Part shown: one piece after another, positions 46,555 through 58,519 of the stretch
Numbering within the stretch: position 1 is the first letter of the stretch
How the letters are laid out: every line of letters begins with the position of its first letter
NCBI GenBank assembly: GCA_013368325.1
Contig: JAACJK010000001.1
Coordinates: forward strand, 2,170,001-2,234,000
DNA from: Ephemerocybe angulata
Lineage: Eukaryota > Basidiomycota > Agaricomycetes > Agaricales > Psathyrellaceae
Reading direction: 5' to 3'
Length of the DNA stretch: 64,000 bases
Program-made: the position numbers and the translations under genes
The notes under the pieces: generated by a model
Told to the model about the DNA's origin: nothing
What the model saw: only the letters and a program-made list of their open reading frames with translations
Databases searched by the model: none

Positions 46555-47130
46555 GGCCGCGGTGCTGTTGAGTGGGCCACTGTCGGCCGAATAGGGAGGA
46601 CGAAAGGTCGGTGAGGTAGAACTGAGTCCAATTCTCCTCTCACGTTGTCGTACCCAGTATATCTTAATCATGCCCTGACAACCGATGCTGGACTTTCTCC
46701 ACCCCTCCGCGCCTTGCACTTCTTCGCCCCTACTCGACGGGATCCCATCACCATGAATACCGTCCCGTCTGCAGCATGGGCTCCTGCATTGAGCCAACTC
46801 TGTGCGCGAGCTCGTTTGTGACTACTCAACGATCCAGACCCGACCGCTGCTACTCTCGCGGATGGCTGGAGATTCTAGACCCCAAGGTGAGCACCGCATT
46901 TTGTGAATAGCAGTACGTGGAACTGAACCTCGACTCACAAGCTGCGTGCCATCGCTCGTCGCAGAAAGATCGGACCAGAGGATCTGTGTGGTATGTGAGC
47001 GTAGGTGAGTCCTGGCTCCTTACCTACCTACACGCCGTGTGTCTGTATTCACCCAGCCTCGACCCAGGGTTGACTGACCGGCCCCTCCCTCGCCGCCGCA
47101 GTGGACATTCACCGCCAGTTGAAATACAGA
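46555..47130 (+). repeat. Composite repeat copy VI (B2-G)
   Basis: Starts CTGTTGAGTGGGCCACTGT and shares the GGCCGAATAGGGAGGACGAA block only with copy I at 3735. G follows from about 47000 and ends at GTGGACATTCACCGCCAG. It ends 50 bases before the stop of the F-box gene on the other strand. Confidence 0.75.
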
Positions 47131-47178
47131 TTAGCGTCGCACAAGTAAGAAGTTATCTATTTTACATTCTAGCATACT

Positions 47179-48789
47179 CTAGTAGGCGCCGCTTTTGCAG
47201 TCAGAGTCCGAGCACCATTCCTCCCATTCCTCCGAGTCAGTCGCTAATCGCTGTTGCGAGAAAAAGCGTGGCGGATGCAGATGGAAGCAAAGCTTAACAG
47301 CAACCACCAACCCAGCTTGACCACGGATGCGGGTTTGAAAGGTTCTCGAAGGTGAGACTCGAGAGTGCACGGCAATGGATTTCGACGGAATGTCCGTATC
47401 GCCGACCTTTTCTCGAAGGGGTGGACGCGCAAATCTCTCCAACAACTTCGCAACGTCCTCCGCGAGCTGCGCTCCTGACGAGGTGATATCGTAGACCGCG
47501 ATGCGGTCCAGCTCGGGGTTGGACTGGCCACCCTTTAGCATTCCCTTCAGCATATTGCAAAGGACCTCCCGGGAAGAGGCATGGTCGAAGGCGTCCGAGA
47601 TCGTGAGCGCCCTAGGCTTGAGTGCTTCGAGGAGTGCCGTAGTGTGCTTCAGACTGACTTGGTGTGTCGTAAGGGTTTGGATCTGGTGACAGTTGGAGAG
47701 AAAGTTCCCAAAGTGGGGATTTGTGCTGGGATCTCGATCCTCGGGTGCTGTCTGGGATATGCGAAGATGTGCGAGCACCGGGAGACGCAGGAAGGCCAGA
47801 TGTCTCCAAACGTCATCGTGGTGTGATTCCTGATGCTTTCTTCCGCCGTCAACAACAAGGTGGGTCACAAAGGGAAGGGTGAGGGCCGATGGTTGAGCCG
47901 AAGCCAGACTGCTAGAAATCTGGGGTGTGGAAGTCGAGAGATTGAGATGAAGGTGGGTTAAAAAGGGCATGCTGGCAGATAACGCAGCGCACATCCTCTT
48001 GGAAAGTGTCCCAAGATGGGCGCAGCTTCTGATCGTCAGGTGGGTGATGTTGGTGCCGATTGTCCGAGGGAGGCCAAGAAAACCATCCTGAGCATCGTTC
48101 CTATGACTGAGCGACATGCGAAGCTGGACGCGAAGTAACTTCAACGCAGGGAGATCCAACGCGACGCCGTCAAAAGGTGCCCAATCTGGATCGTCGTCGA
48201 TATCGATGATGGGTCCTGAGAAGTCGCTGATGCGACCAAGGGGTCGGGAAAGCATGTGCATGTCCAGGTGTCGAAGGGCGGGGAATCCGGCGAAATTCTT
48301 CCTGTCGTTGAGAATAGTGGTCAAGGTGTTGGAAGCTAGGGTCAAGGAGACCCAACGATCAGATGTCGCGCCCAACTCTGCGAGCTTCTGCATGGGGGCG
48401 CCAATAGAGCCACAACAAAAGGTAAAATGGAGGGGGCGTGTCGCAGTCCTGGAGAGACACAGCTGGGCGAACTTCCAGAGGAGAATTTCCGCGGTCGCTT
48501 GGCCCCATCTTTGCTCCAAATAGCAGCGGTCGAGATCCAGGGTCGTCCAGAGGGGTTGCAAAGCTATAGCCAGCGCCCTCCAGCGGCGACAAACGAGGAG
48601 GAGGGTGAACGCAGGGGAGGTGCTCGTCGTGGGATTGGTGGAAAGGGTCAAGGATCCGGATAGGAATATATTATTGACGATTTCATTGGGTAGTGTGTGA
48701 ATTCCGCCCGCACGCCTGTTCAGAGTCACGCTAAATGAAAGAGCTGTGTTGGCGAACGAGTGAGCCAGTTCAAAGGATATTGTACGCAC
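47179..48789 (-). CDS. F-box protein with LRR-like C-terminal region
   Basis: One open frame of 536 residues. Residues 31-80 hold an F-box (IHTLPNEIVNNIF, LLLVCRRWRALAIALQPLW), the segment that binds Skp1 in SCF ubiquitin ligases. The remainder has irregular leucine-rich stretches typical of basidiomycete F-box families (LPALKLLRVQLRM, ITHLTIRSCAHLGTLS, LPVLAHLRISQ, NPELDRIAVYD), probably the substrate-recognition part. The first 30 residues may not be real: a GTGCGTACA donor-like site just upstream hints at a short first exon, so the start is uncertain. The last 40 residues (CFHLHPPRFFSQQ) may be intronic or a real tail. Substrate unknown. Confidence 0.75.
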   Translation of the reverse strand: MRTISFELAHSFANTALSFSVTLNRRAGGIHTLPNEIVNNIFLSGSLTLSTNPTTSTSPAFTLLLVCRRWRALAIALQPLWTTLDLDRCYLEQRWGQATAEILLWKFAQLCLSRTATRPLHFTFCCGSIGAPMQKLAELGATSDRWVSLTLASNTLTTILNDRKNFAGFPALRHLDMHMLSRPLGRISDFSGPIIDIDDDPDWAPFDGVALDLPALKLLRVQLRMSLSHRNDAQDGFLGLPRTIGTNITHLTIRSCAHLGTLSKRMCAALSASMPFLTHLHLNLSTSTPQISSSLASAQPSALTLPFVTHLVVDGGRKHQESHHDDVWRHLAFLRLPVLAHLRISQTAPEDRDPSTNPHFGNFLSNCHQIQTLTTHQVSLKHTTALLEALKPRALTISDAFDHASSREVLCNMLKGMLKGGQSNPELDRIAVYDITSSGAQLAEDVAKLLERFARPPLREKVGDTDIPSKSIAVHSRVSPSRTFQTRIRGQAGLVVAVKLCFHLHPPRFFSQQRLATDSEEWEEWCSDSDCKSGAY

Positions 48790-48839
48790 CTCAGCACTGC
48801 GATCTCGGACATAATTTCAACGCAGTGAGAAAGCGAGGC

Positions 48840-50240
48840 AATGAATAAAATAACGTTCAGATGAGGAGACTAGGTAGACATAGAGGGGGTTGGGGGGTAT
48901 GAGTATATGAAATTGAAGGTGAACCGAGGTGCACTCGATTACTCACCTGAAAGACGCGTTCAACGATTGAACCGATGCTTCGAGTGAGAGAGTAGCAGGG
49001 TCGAGAAGGATAGAAGCTGAATGACTGAGAAAGAACTAGCAGAGTCGGGGTGCAGAGAGAGGGACGCCCCTCTGTGGTGATGCTTATGTGGAACACGAAA
49101 CAAAGGACCTCGGGATCGATACGGGTTTCTCCTGCCTGCAGGAAAGTGCCATGAGGTTGTTGACATCCCAACGGGTGAGCAATGCCCCGAACATTGTCAG
49201 TGTGTTCCGATTCACACAAGACGAGTCTTCCTGAGCTGGTCGTCCAAGTCAAAAAGCGCTATGCGTCCTCCGAATCTGCGTTAATCAACCGGCGCCCCGG
49301 ACCCACAAACGGGCCGTACTCACCCGGATAATTCAGGGCGCTTATCACGCTGCGGATCCGTTCCAACTTGAACGAGCTTCGGCCTTTCAGGTAGCGGATC
49401 CGTGGGATAGCTGCGGGGGTGGTAAATCAAATCGGGCTCACGAGCACCAACTGGTTATGCGTATAAACGAGAATAGGTCATTTGGACAATTTGGACAGTG
49501 GTGAATAAAGACGACAAAAGAGAGCCCACAGCAAGCGCAGTTCCGAGTCAGAGCCAATTGAGAGAACAGGTAGTACGTGAACATGGCAGCATGGGGGACG
49601 CTTCGCCTTGCCTGTATTTTTTTGAGTCGGCAGGCACGACTCGGAGTGGGCGAAGAGCGACATAGAAGAGGTGGATTTATAGACGGTATGACAGAAGCGA
49701 GAGCGCAAGGCGGGCTCCAGTCGTTGCCGGCGAGTTCGACCTCAGATCCTGTTGACCCCATAACTTAGGCATTTCTTCACCAAACCAGACGATACTGATA
49801 CCGTTGTCAGCCTAGTTGAGATACGAATCGAATGATACCAAATTTAAGAGTATTTACGGATATCTGCGCATTCCGCAAGGCTGGCACATTGCCAGCACAT
49901 CACTGAGGTACTGGTAACCCCTACCGGCTTGCATTGAAGAAGAGGGGTTATATGTTTAGAATACCTCTAGAGTTATTCTAAAACCAGAATGCAGTGGATT
50001 TATGGGGTACAGGCCTACGGTCGTCCTGGGTGTCAATGATCGAACATCATTCCCGAGGGACGATCGCTCTGGCTCCCATATATCAGCCCAAACACTTCCA
50101 CTCTGATTGCCCGCATCGTCAACCTTGTTGCGAACAATAGGTACTGGGTACACCAGACCCGCCCTTCCAGGAAGACCCCACGGTTGATGACGAGGCGAAC
50201 TGGCTTGCTGCTCTCTGCGAGAGTTCGCATTCTTCCCCTC
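48840..50240. other. No gene seen with confidence
   Basis: A minus-strand frame at 49252-48857 (LCESEHTDNVRGIAHPLG) and another at 49761-49438 are open but match nothing I know. No repeat module was recognised. Confidence 0.4.
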
Positions 50241-50244
50241 ACAT

Positions 50245-52627
50245 TACATCTCGATCGAGTGAGTCCTCCCTTTGTGAAGCATATGCCTACAGTCACCATA
50301 ATTGTTGTCATCAGGTGTAAATATCGGTCAGCGCATGAATACTGCCGAGAAAATGGATACCCGGTTAGCGCCATGCTCCGACTGCGTCCCGAATTCGAAT
50401 TCGCGATGAGAACGCCAGCATCAAGCTCAGCATAGCGCGATTTCCCTGAATCGTGTTGCTCGCATAACACGCTTTCGAGAGCTCGGATTCTTCGAGTCTC
50501 GCGTAAACTCGTCCTCCTTGCTGATGCTTCTCGAAAGGCGTCAACACTAATATCAGTAACAGCGCCGTGGAGGAGAAAGAACACGGACCTTAGTTTCGTC
50601 CGCAGCACCGGCCACCTCGGGATCGTGGTGCTGGTGCACGAGAGGAGCAGGAAAAAGATACACAGACCCCGCCTTTCAGTGAAGATGTAGATAATTCCTG
50701 CACTCACACTGAAGCGAATGCACGCGTATTCTGGCCTCCGACACGGAGCATCAGCAAGATGTACCAATCCAGGTCCGCATCTAGGTCAGTCCCTCCCCCT
50801 ATCCCAACCCAGGGCTTACACTGAAGAAAATGTGCCAGTGATCCTGCCCTTGCGCTCCCCTTCGCCCTTGTCCTGGTGTTCATCCATCCCTTCCACCTCT
50901 ACGTCGTCTTGTCCCGCACGCACGGTCTTGTATTGGTTGTTCTTCCATTCTTCGATTTAGTCCACACTGTCTACCTTTCCTCGAGAATTGTATTTTATTT
51001 GTATTGGCGTCCGTCGCAGCAGGGCTCAGCAGGGGCACGCAACTGCCAATGGCCTGGAATAGGGCGCTTATCAGTCGGCTTTCTGTCGGACCAGCGTCTG
51101 AATCGTCGGATCTACCGAATATGTCCACATGTTCCCAGGATTTTTGCCTCCGACGGAATGTCCCAAATCTGACATCCGACGGTTTGTGTCTACTCCGATC
51201 TCCAGTAATTGTCCATTTGAACTGAGCAAGTCGGCCAGAATCTACACCTACGTCGCTACGCTTACTCAGGTACGTCTCTCGAACAACACTTTCAGTCTAA
51301 ATCGTCTCTAATCGCATCATTCCTCCTTCTCCAGGTGCAGAGCGCCTCGACATCTCGTTTCTGTCCGTCCAGGCCCGACCAGAACTCCCAGCGCGCCTGA
51401 TACTCGACAAACATAGGAGCTGGGTGCGGCCCTGTTGAGTGGGCCACTGTTCTGGCCTTTCTCACCCCTCCGCGCGCACTTCTTCTTCGTCCCTACTCGA
51501 CGGGGTCCCAGCACCATGAATACCCTCACTTCTGCGGCATCGACTCCTGCATCAAGCCGACTCTGTGCGCGAGCTCGTTTGTGACTACTCAACGAGATCC
51601 AGACCCGATCGCTGCTACTCCCGCATATGCATGAGATTCTATACCCCAAGGTGAGCACCGCATATTGTGAATAGAAGAACGTGGAACTGAAACTCGACTC
51701 CCAAGCTGCCCTCGCTCGTCGCAGAAAGGTCGGAGGAGAGGCTCTGCGTGGTATGTGAGCATAGGTGAGTCCTGGGTTCTCTATCTACTCGCCCTGTGTC
51801 TGTATGCACCCAGCTTCGACCCAGGATTTACTGACCGGCCCTCTCACGCGTTTCCCTCGCCGCCGCAGTGTACCTTCACCGCCAGAGCCGAATCCTTCGA
51901 CGGATCTCAGGACTCCCGAGAGACCGAAATCGCAGCACTACAGCTCGAGTGTACCGTCGACAGGCATCCATTCGACTTGCGTGAACCACGTCCGCACGCA
52001 ACCGACCCTTGCGTTCCCCGATATCACATATCCGCCAAAGTATCTTCACATGTGCCCCTTCAGCCACTGGATGTGTGAGCTACGAGGCCGCACTGTCGTA
52101 TGTCTCACCATGTGCTGGCAACAGTGCCGAATCACGTTCGATGCACTTACATGGTTCCTATATTCGATCTGGAAATGGGACGCACCGGCCGCCCTGCGAT
52201 AGGTAAGCCTCGAAGGTTCACCTGGTTCGCTCGCACTTACCAATTCTTCCCTCCTCAGAATGCAGACTTCACCAAAAAACACTTTTACTGAGGGAAGAGA
52301 AGAGCGCGCCTGGAAGGTCATGTGCACACCTCAAAGCCTGTAAGCGCTCTGATTCAGGCACAAGTAAGGGTGGGTCTGTTCTATATCTCTCATGTCCTCA
52401 AAAGTCTTAACCGGTCTAGATGCTCTCCTTCCTCGCGTACGCTATGCGCTACGCGGCTCCAGAGGGTGATACGACCTTTGGAGAAAGGCTTGTTTCCAGT
52501 TCGTTGGGCATCATCAAGCTTGTCCAACAAACGGGGTACTTTTTAGAAAGGTAAGTCGACATTTGTCCCTCATACCAATGCTGAACAAAGTTATCCCCCA
52601 GGAACTCATTCGACACCTACTTGCGAC
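50245..52627 (+). repeat. Composite repeat copy VII (C-E-B-B2-G-X-F)
   Basis: The longest ordered copy: C (50245-50640), E (50780-51000), B (51050-51260), B2 (51275-51690), G (51730-51900), X (51905-52201) and F (52258-52627). GT-AG introns can be drawn at 52202-52258 and 52551-52602. F carries the TRA1 reading LVSSSLGIIKLVQQTGYFLER joined to NSFDTYLRPL without the TGA that breaks copy I, so this copy preserves a better version of that exon pair. It ends abruptly where module H begins. Confidence 0.8.
52400..52627 (+). pseudogene. TRA1: TRA1 exon pair within copy VII
   Basis: MLSFLAYAMRYAAPEGDT, GERLVSSSLGIIKLVQQTG and RNSFDTYLRPL match the Tra1 N-terminal region, interrupted by a 50-base GT-AG intron. 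The following sequence is module H, so the TRA1 fragment is fused to another gene fragment. Confidence 0.7.
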
Positions 52628-53338
52628 CCTTGGGAATGGCTTTTGATACAAACCCTTTTAGACTCCTCCTTGCCTGACCCCTGCGGACCTTCTGTCGACT
52701 GTTTGTGGAGGACGCGACAGTGAGAATTGAGCGCCTTTCGGTTCCGAATTTTTGTCAACCGACTCCAGCAGAGTGTGTTGCAAAATCAAAGCGCGGCTCC
52801 GAATCGCATACGAGCTTTCTCTCTCTCTACCCTCAGATGGAATGAGGTACCGAAAGCTGACTCTACCAACCTTCAGCAACTGGCCTTTTAGAAGTCGCCT
52901 TGAAACTCGTCTTCCAGGCAGTGAACCGGACGGATCCGGAGAGACTTTCTAGGGTTCACGAAGCGCTGATCAAGGGCTTCCACGAACTGGTTGAGTCCAT
53001 CGGTCTTGATGCCAAGGACGCTCCTAGAGGTGCGTCTCAAGTTTATTCTGAGCCCCGAGGTATAGCGAATGATGTTGCTCCTTCAACGAAGAATGCGTAT
53101 GGAAAAGAAGTATGGGAATGCTTCTCGAAAGAAGATGTTTGGTTTCTCAAGTGTGTGTTCCATTTGGCCTCGAACTCGTTGTTTGATATTGCCTAGCTAG
53201 ATCGGAGCGAATCGTGGCTCTTTCCCCAATTCGACGACCATCTCCATTCGAAAATGCGCGGCAATCTGAAGTAGAATCCGATTCCCTTTATTACGCTATT
53301 CGAGGCATTCCAGATGTATGAGCATACGCCATGGACAA
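52628..53338 (+). repeat. Module H, copy 2
   Basis: Nearly identical to 16748-17462; differs by a few substitutions, one extra base near 52932 that breaks the long frame of copy 1, and a four-base loss near 53187. Contains the HEALIKGFHELVESIGLD reading. Confidence 0.85.
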
Positions 53339-53339
53339 G

Positions 53340-55730
53340 GAAGCGCTTATTGGTTGACATTCTATCGAACAGATGCCTACATCGTTGTCACCAGGCTTTA
53401 GCGACACCCTGGACCAAATGAGACAAACGACTGTACTGAGTATTTGATCTGACTGTTATGTGAGGTAGGGCGTTGAACAACAGTTACTTTCATCTTTATA
53501 TCCATTGATCGGCCATTCCAAATTTGAGCAAACCACCGCTCGCCAGAGAGCCTCCGCGTCATATTTGCAGTGCAGTCTCCTGTTTTCTTGACACTATATT
53601 CAACGCCAATTGCTAACTCCCTGTAGCTCATCATGATGTCACACTCTCCAATGATTATTAAAAGCGGCCTAAACCAGGAGCAGCACAAAGTGATTCCAGA
53701 CCCGTTAGTCTGAGCGTATTCTGCCTCCTGTGAAGAATATCGCAGACAACAACTTGAAGTCTCCTTCCATCAGCTTTTTGACTGCCGTCGTCGGACGCTG
53801 GCAGGCACACCCGCAGGTCCGCCCAGAATGTTGGTCAGTCGCTTCTCAGCTCATACCTGGGAGAAAGAGTTGATGATGACAGCTCAGGGATCGGTACTGC
53901 CGTATTTTTGCTCATGTGCTTGGGGGTTCTCGAATTGAGTTGGCGATACTTAAGAGCTGCCTTTCCCGATTGCGCTGTCAAACCGACCAGTGCGGTGTAT
54001 GGGTACCACAGCTTTGGGTTCACTCTCGACCTTGAAGCTTGACGCCGCGGCCGCTGCCACGAATTGGTCTTTCGGGGAGGTGCGCCCAAGCTTACCCAGC
54101 TTGGCGACTGATGAAGTTCTCCACTGGCAGCTCGAATAAACGTTACTAGAAATCTCATGTCAATGGAAATACCAAACAAGGTCCAGGCGAAAGCGGATTG
54201 GTACTCACTGAAAAGATTTCCCCTTGCTCAAGTGTTTGGATTTCTCGTCTGCCTCAAGCGCTGTTGGCCGACCCCAATAGATGAACGCGGTTCGTAAACT
54301 GACTGTGTCACACTTTCAGGCACCTGATCCTTCCGTATCAGCCCTTTCAGGGGTAGCTCTGAATCGGCGACCGTGCTGCTGATGGTTCCGCTTTGGATTC
54401 AAACATGCATGCTGAGCTCGGTTCATTCAAGGCGAGGGACACTTCGCAAGAGCGCGTTTTATTGAGCTGAAGACACAGGCCAGGGCATGATAACACAGCT
54501 CGCTGCACCTGGAGATGGAGCAACGCTGGCGAGACCTCAAGAAGGTGAGATCGGTTCCGTAGGATGTATCCGAGATGGCTTCTCATCGAAGCTGCGCCCA
54601 ATCATGCCATACTCATTGAGGTATCCTAACTATGCGTCCTACCAAAGTGTGAACGCACGAAGTGGTAGAGCGTCCATATCAAGAGGTGGCAGATCGGCGG
54701 ATCTTGCCACCCCCTAAATCCGGTAATCCTTAGTCACCCGGTACCTTTATGGTTTGAAGCTCCGACAGCACGACGCGACGCGACGCGTTGGGCAAAGTCG
54801 TAGTATACATCTCGATAAACCATTGTTCGCCCTTCTATATGAGTACAGTAGTATTCAAAACTTGTTATACAGCTTTTTGAAGCCGTATTAATGCTGTTCT
54901 AAGCACCGAGGAGTGCGATTCAGGTTGGATTCATACCTTTCAGCACGGTTCAGGCATATAAGCGCCCTGCACCGAAGCATACTCAGCTTAAATGCGATTA
55001 AGAAGAGGATTACGCCCCTCTAATATGTGTTAGTATTGGTTAATTGTTTCTCTGAAGCATGCGATACTGAAATGGGTGCACCGCGACCTCACCTGGTGGT
55101 TTCGTTCAAAGGGTTCGCACTCAACCTCTCCTTACGGCCGGGATAACGCAGAGCAGAATGCGGTGGAGGCAGCTGCGGACATTAGGGTTTGCGAGGCCCT
55201 CCCTCCATCGAGTTCCTCGTCTTTGCCTACTGTTCCGATCGCACAGACTGCTACGACTTCTTGAAACAGACGGACTCTCCAGGAACAACCTACCCTATTT
55301 TTATATCGAGTTTCATATGCCAGATCTTATTAGAAACATTTACTGAATGACACATAGGAACGTAGTAAGAAGATAGATCAGAAGTACATTGGGACTCAGG
55401 AGCAAGTAATGCACCGAAGAATAGGAGAGCAAGAGGAAGCGACATGGAACACCATAACAGACCCCAGAACTGGACGTTGGATACCTTGTCTTACACCTTA
55501 GGCAGGACTGATGATACTATATTTTGACAATTTTCTGGTATGGCCCTTGCGCACTGCGCAGGAGCCATGTTTCCCATCATGGGCAGTAGCCCAGATGGCA
55601 ACAGCTGCCATCAAAATCGCGAATGCCGTCGACCGGCAAGGTCGCCCGCCTGAAGGGAATTCCCACCCTAGGCACCGTAGTCTGCAGTCACGTGAAATCC
55701 TGTGGGGCCTTTTTTTTGTAAGTGAGAAAT
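53340..55730. repeat. Module J and unassigned sequence
   Basis: 53980-54670 is an inverted diverged copy of 21245-21620 (HSFGFTLDLEA reading, GCCATACTCATTGAGGTATC). The rest has no recognisable gene or repeat; a small CGACG-rich run lies at 54769-54789. Confidence 0.5.
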
Positions 55731-55740
55731 GGCCTGGAAG

Positions 55741-56539
55741 CAGGCTCCCCACCAGCCGCTCTTCTCGCAGCGATGCAATCCGACGGTCGTGGTACTAGTA
55801 GGAGGAATGTTTGGTTAATGATCAATGATGTGGTACAAACAGAATGAATGGGCTCTGCAGCTCGATAGAGCGGCTGGTGACACTGTGAGGCCCGACATCA
55901 TCGGATAAATGATTGGCCCTAAGCTAGGTGCTCTGGGCCTCAAATGGGTCGCGGCTCCCCTCGGCAACTTCATCTTCGCCTTGTGCAAGGTATTCCATAT
56001 CGTCCATAGGTAGACATCCCACATTGCTCATGCATAAGCTTAGAGAGATAGAAACCTATGCAAGGTTTATTTTGGCTATTCCCTGCAGTCTAGCACATTA
56101 AAAAAGAAAACTTTGGGCACCTCCAGAAACAATTCAATCTCCGGCTTCTGGGTCCAAGATGGGTAGACATAATGTGCTCCAGAAAGTCTAACATCTCGTC
56201 AAAATACCGCCCATGAGGCTCAGCTGAGCATACTAGAAGTTTATGTCTCAAATATACTGTTAAAAAGACCATATCTGGGACCATTCCAGTGGCCTTGCAA
56301 ACCAGCAGGAATGCAATGCCGAGGGGAGCCGCGACCCATTTGAGGCCCAGAGCACCTAGCTTAGGGCCAATCATTTATCCGATGATGTCGGGCCTCACAG
56401 TGTCACCAGCCGCTCTATCGAGCTGCAGAGCCCATTCATTCTGTTTGTACCACATCATTGATCATTAACCAAACATTCCTCCTAGTACCACGACCATCGG
56501 ATTGCATCGCTGCGAGAAGAGCGGCTGGTGGGGAGCCTG
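55741..56539. repeat. Foldback element with 225 bp inverted arms
   Basis: 55741-55966 and 56317-56539 are inverted copies, almost identical apart from a 3-base TAG difference and one transition (CGACGG against CGATGG). The loop of 350 bases (55967-56316) shows no gene. Both arms contain MIGPKLGALGLKWVAAPLG in one frame, but the frame is not shared with any known protein. It looks like a short foldback or MITE-like element. Confidence 0.85.
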
Positions 56540-56559
56540 GCCTGGAAGGTGTTTTGCAG

Positions 56560-57685
56560 TGTTGGGCAGTTTCACCAAAGTACGAAAAGGGAAAGGCAAA
56601 TGATCTGTTTCCAAAGGGGATGTCGCGTCATCAAGATCACCCAGGCCACTGCCTGCTCCTCCTCCCGCAAAGGAATCAACTATGGCCATATGGCGTGAGT
56701 TCTCCTGTTCCACGGCGGTTTGGAGAGACCCTACCGCTTTGTGATTCAGAGTGTAGTGTCAACGCAGGTTCGGCTGTTTGGCAGGGAGGAGGGTAGTGCA
56801 GTTTTCTCATAGACCAGTGCTTTGGAGCTTTTGCCAGGCGCTCTCTTGGGTTTACCTACACCTTGATTAGTCAGTGCTTATATTGAATCGCTTTTGGTCG
56901 GTTGAAACCTGGCAGTTGTGCCATGGGGTTGGATGACAGAGGGACGGTAGCGCAAGGCAAGGAGCATGGGAGGAGGACAAAAAAATTTGGGATGGCGGAT
57001 CATTAGTATGGCGGAATAGGCCTGCAGGAGATGGAAACCCAACTTGATTAAGGTTCCGTTCCGTAATGCGGATAGGAACTCGCGTCGTGCGACAGGATGG
57101 GTTTTCCCGGGCGCCCGGGTGGTGATCTGGTCGGAGTCCGGAGAATCGGTAAGAAAACTGGTCTCCGGGCGGAGACCAAAATTACAATGGCCGGAAATGG
57201 CAGCAGGCGGTTGAACTATCAAGAGTCATATGTTTGTACTGAGTATAGAATTTTGGATGCGCGTTGAACACCAACAAGACAACGTTTTATTGAGGTAGGA
57301 AGAATTGGTTCCAAAATGTGCAGCCACATCTATAATTGCTGTTCTCCAGGCGGTACTATGGGACCCTTTGGTTTTCTCTCAGGAAAATGGTGGCTGGAGG
57401 AGTGGGACAGGAAAGGAGATAAGGGGGAACAGGACAAGAGTACAGGGGTTAATGGGATGGGTAGCACGGAGCGAATTGGAAGATGGAGGGGGCACCAAGA
57501 GGAGTAGAACAAGAAGCCTTCAATACTCGCAGTAAGGTTTCTCATGAAACGAGGAAACAATGGAGGTCTGATGAGACCAATGGATCATCCGATTCTGCAG
57601 AAGCTCTCAAATCGATGAAGGTACTGGAGGGCAAGGATTGCCCTGATATGCGGAGCCAGAAGAAATGGACCCCCCTGTTCCGAGG
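56560..57685. other. No gene seen
   Basis: Scattered short frames. A short perfect palindrome GGTCTCCGGGCGGAGACC lies at about 57159-57176. Confidence 0.45.
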
Positions 57686-57978
57686 CGGACAACGAAACGG
57701 GTCAGAACAAGAAGGATACAGTAGAGAGAAGGAAGCTCGGGGTTAATTCCGCGTCGGACATCAAGGACACGGTCGTAGGATGGATCAGGGTGCGTATATT
57801 GGATCACAAGCGGAAAGGGATGTCAGCGGACGTCGAGACGGGTCGGAACAAGAAAGATACGGTGGAGAGGAGAGAACGGAAACCCGGGATCATTCCGCGT
57901 CGGAAGGATTGGTCGGCGTGCGGACTGAACGTGCAGAAGGAGAGTGGGTATCGGATCGGATGCGGAAAGGGAAGTCAG
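57686..57978 (+). repeat. Two degenerate direct repeats of about 145 bp
   Basis: Units 57686-57826 and 57827-57978 share GAACAAGAA(G/A)GATAC, ATTCCGCGTCGGA and CGGAAAGGGA, in the same order and spacing. Another frame reads REGSEQE-like motifs (GSEQEGYSRE, GSEQERYGGE). Unknown nature. Confidence 0.6.
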
Positions 57979-58519
57979 TAGGACAGGTGAGCAGGGAGAC
58001 GACCCGGTCAAGAAGAGGGCACCGTGGGTTGATATGGCATTCTGGGGAAGCTTGTGAAATACCCATTGGGTGGAGACTCGAAGGCTCTGGGAGCTGGACC
58101 ATATCCATTTGAAACGAAATTGATGAAGGCTTACTATACATAGGTTCTTAAAAGAGAAATGAGAATATCTCCGTCGATCGGAAGCTTGCTGATGAACTGG
58201 AAGACAGAGAAATACTAAGTCGTGGAAGCGGGACAACATGCAGTAGAATGCTTACACCCTTTGCTCCTTCTGATTCATATGCGAACCCCAGGATGTTGTC
58301 AGTATTTACGGAACCGCCCACAACAAGGGATACCGTTTGAAAGTTATTTTGTATATGAGCTGCATGACCGCCTTTTTCGACAGAGCTGCGATACTTCCGG
58401 AAGGCTGAGCGTAGTGCCTTACAGGCTCGGGCTCAAAGCCGCGAGCCGGGCGTAGCCAGGCCCTTACAGGCCAAGCCGAGCCAGGCCTTACTCGATTTGG
58501 CAGTAGGGCCGGGCTGGGC

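Noticed and set aside
50033..50767. 244-codon minus-strand open frame
   Set aside because: It runs antisense across module C, which is the transposon 3' end in its other copies, and has no recognisable content.
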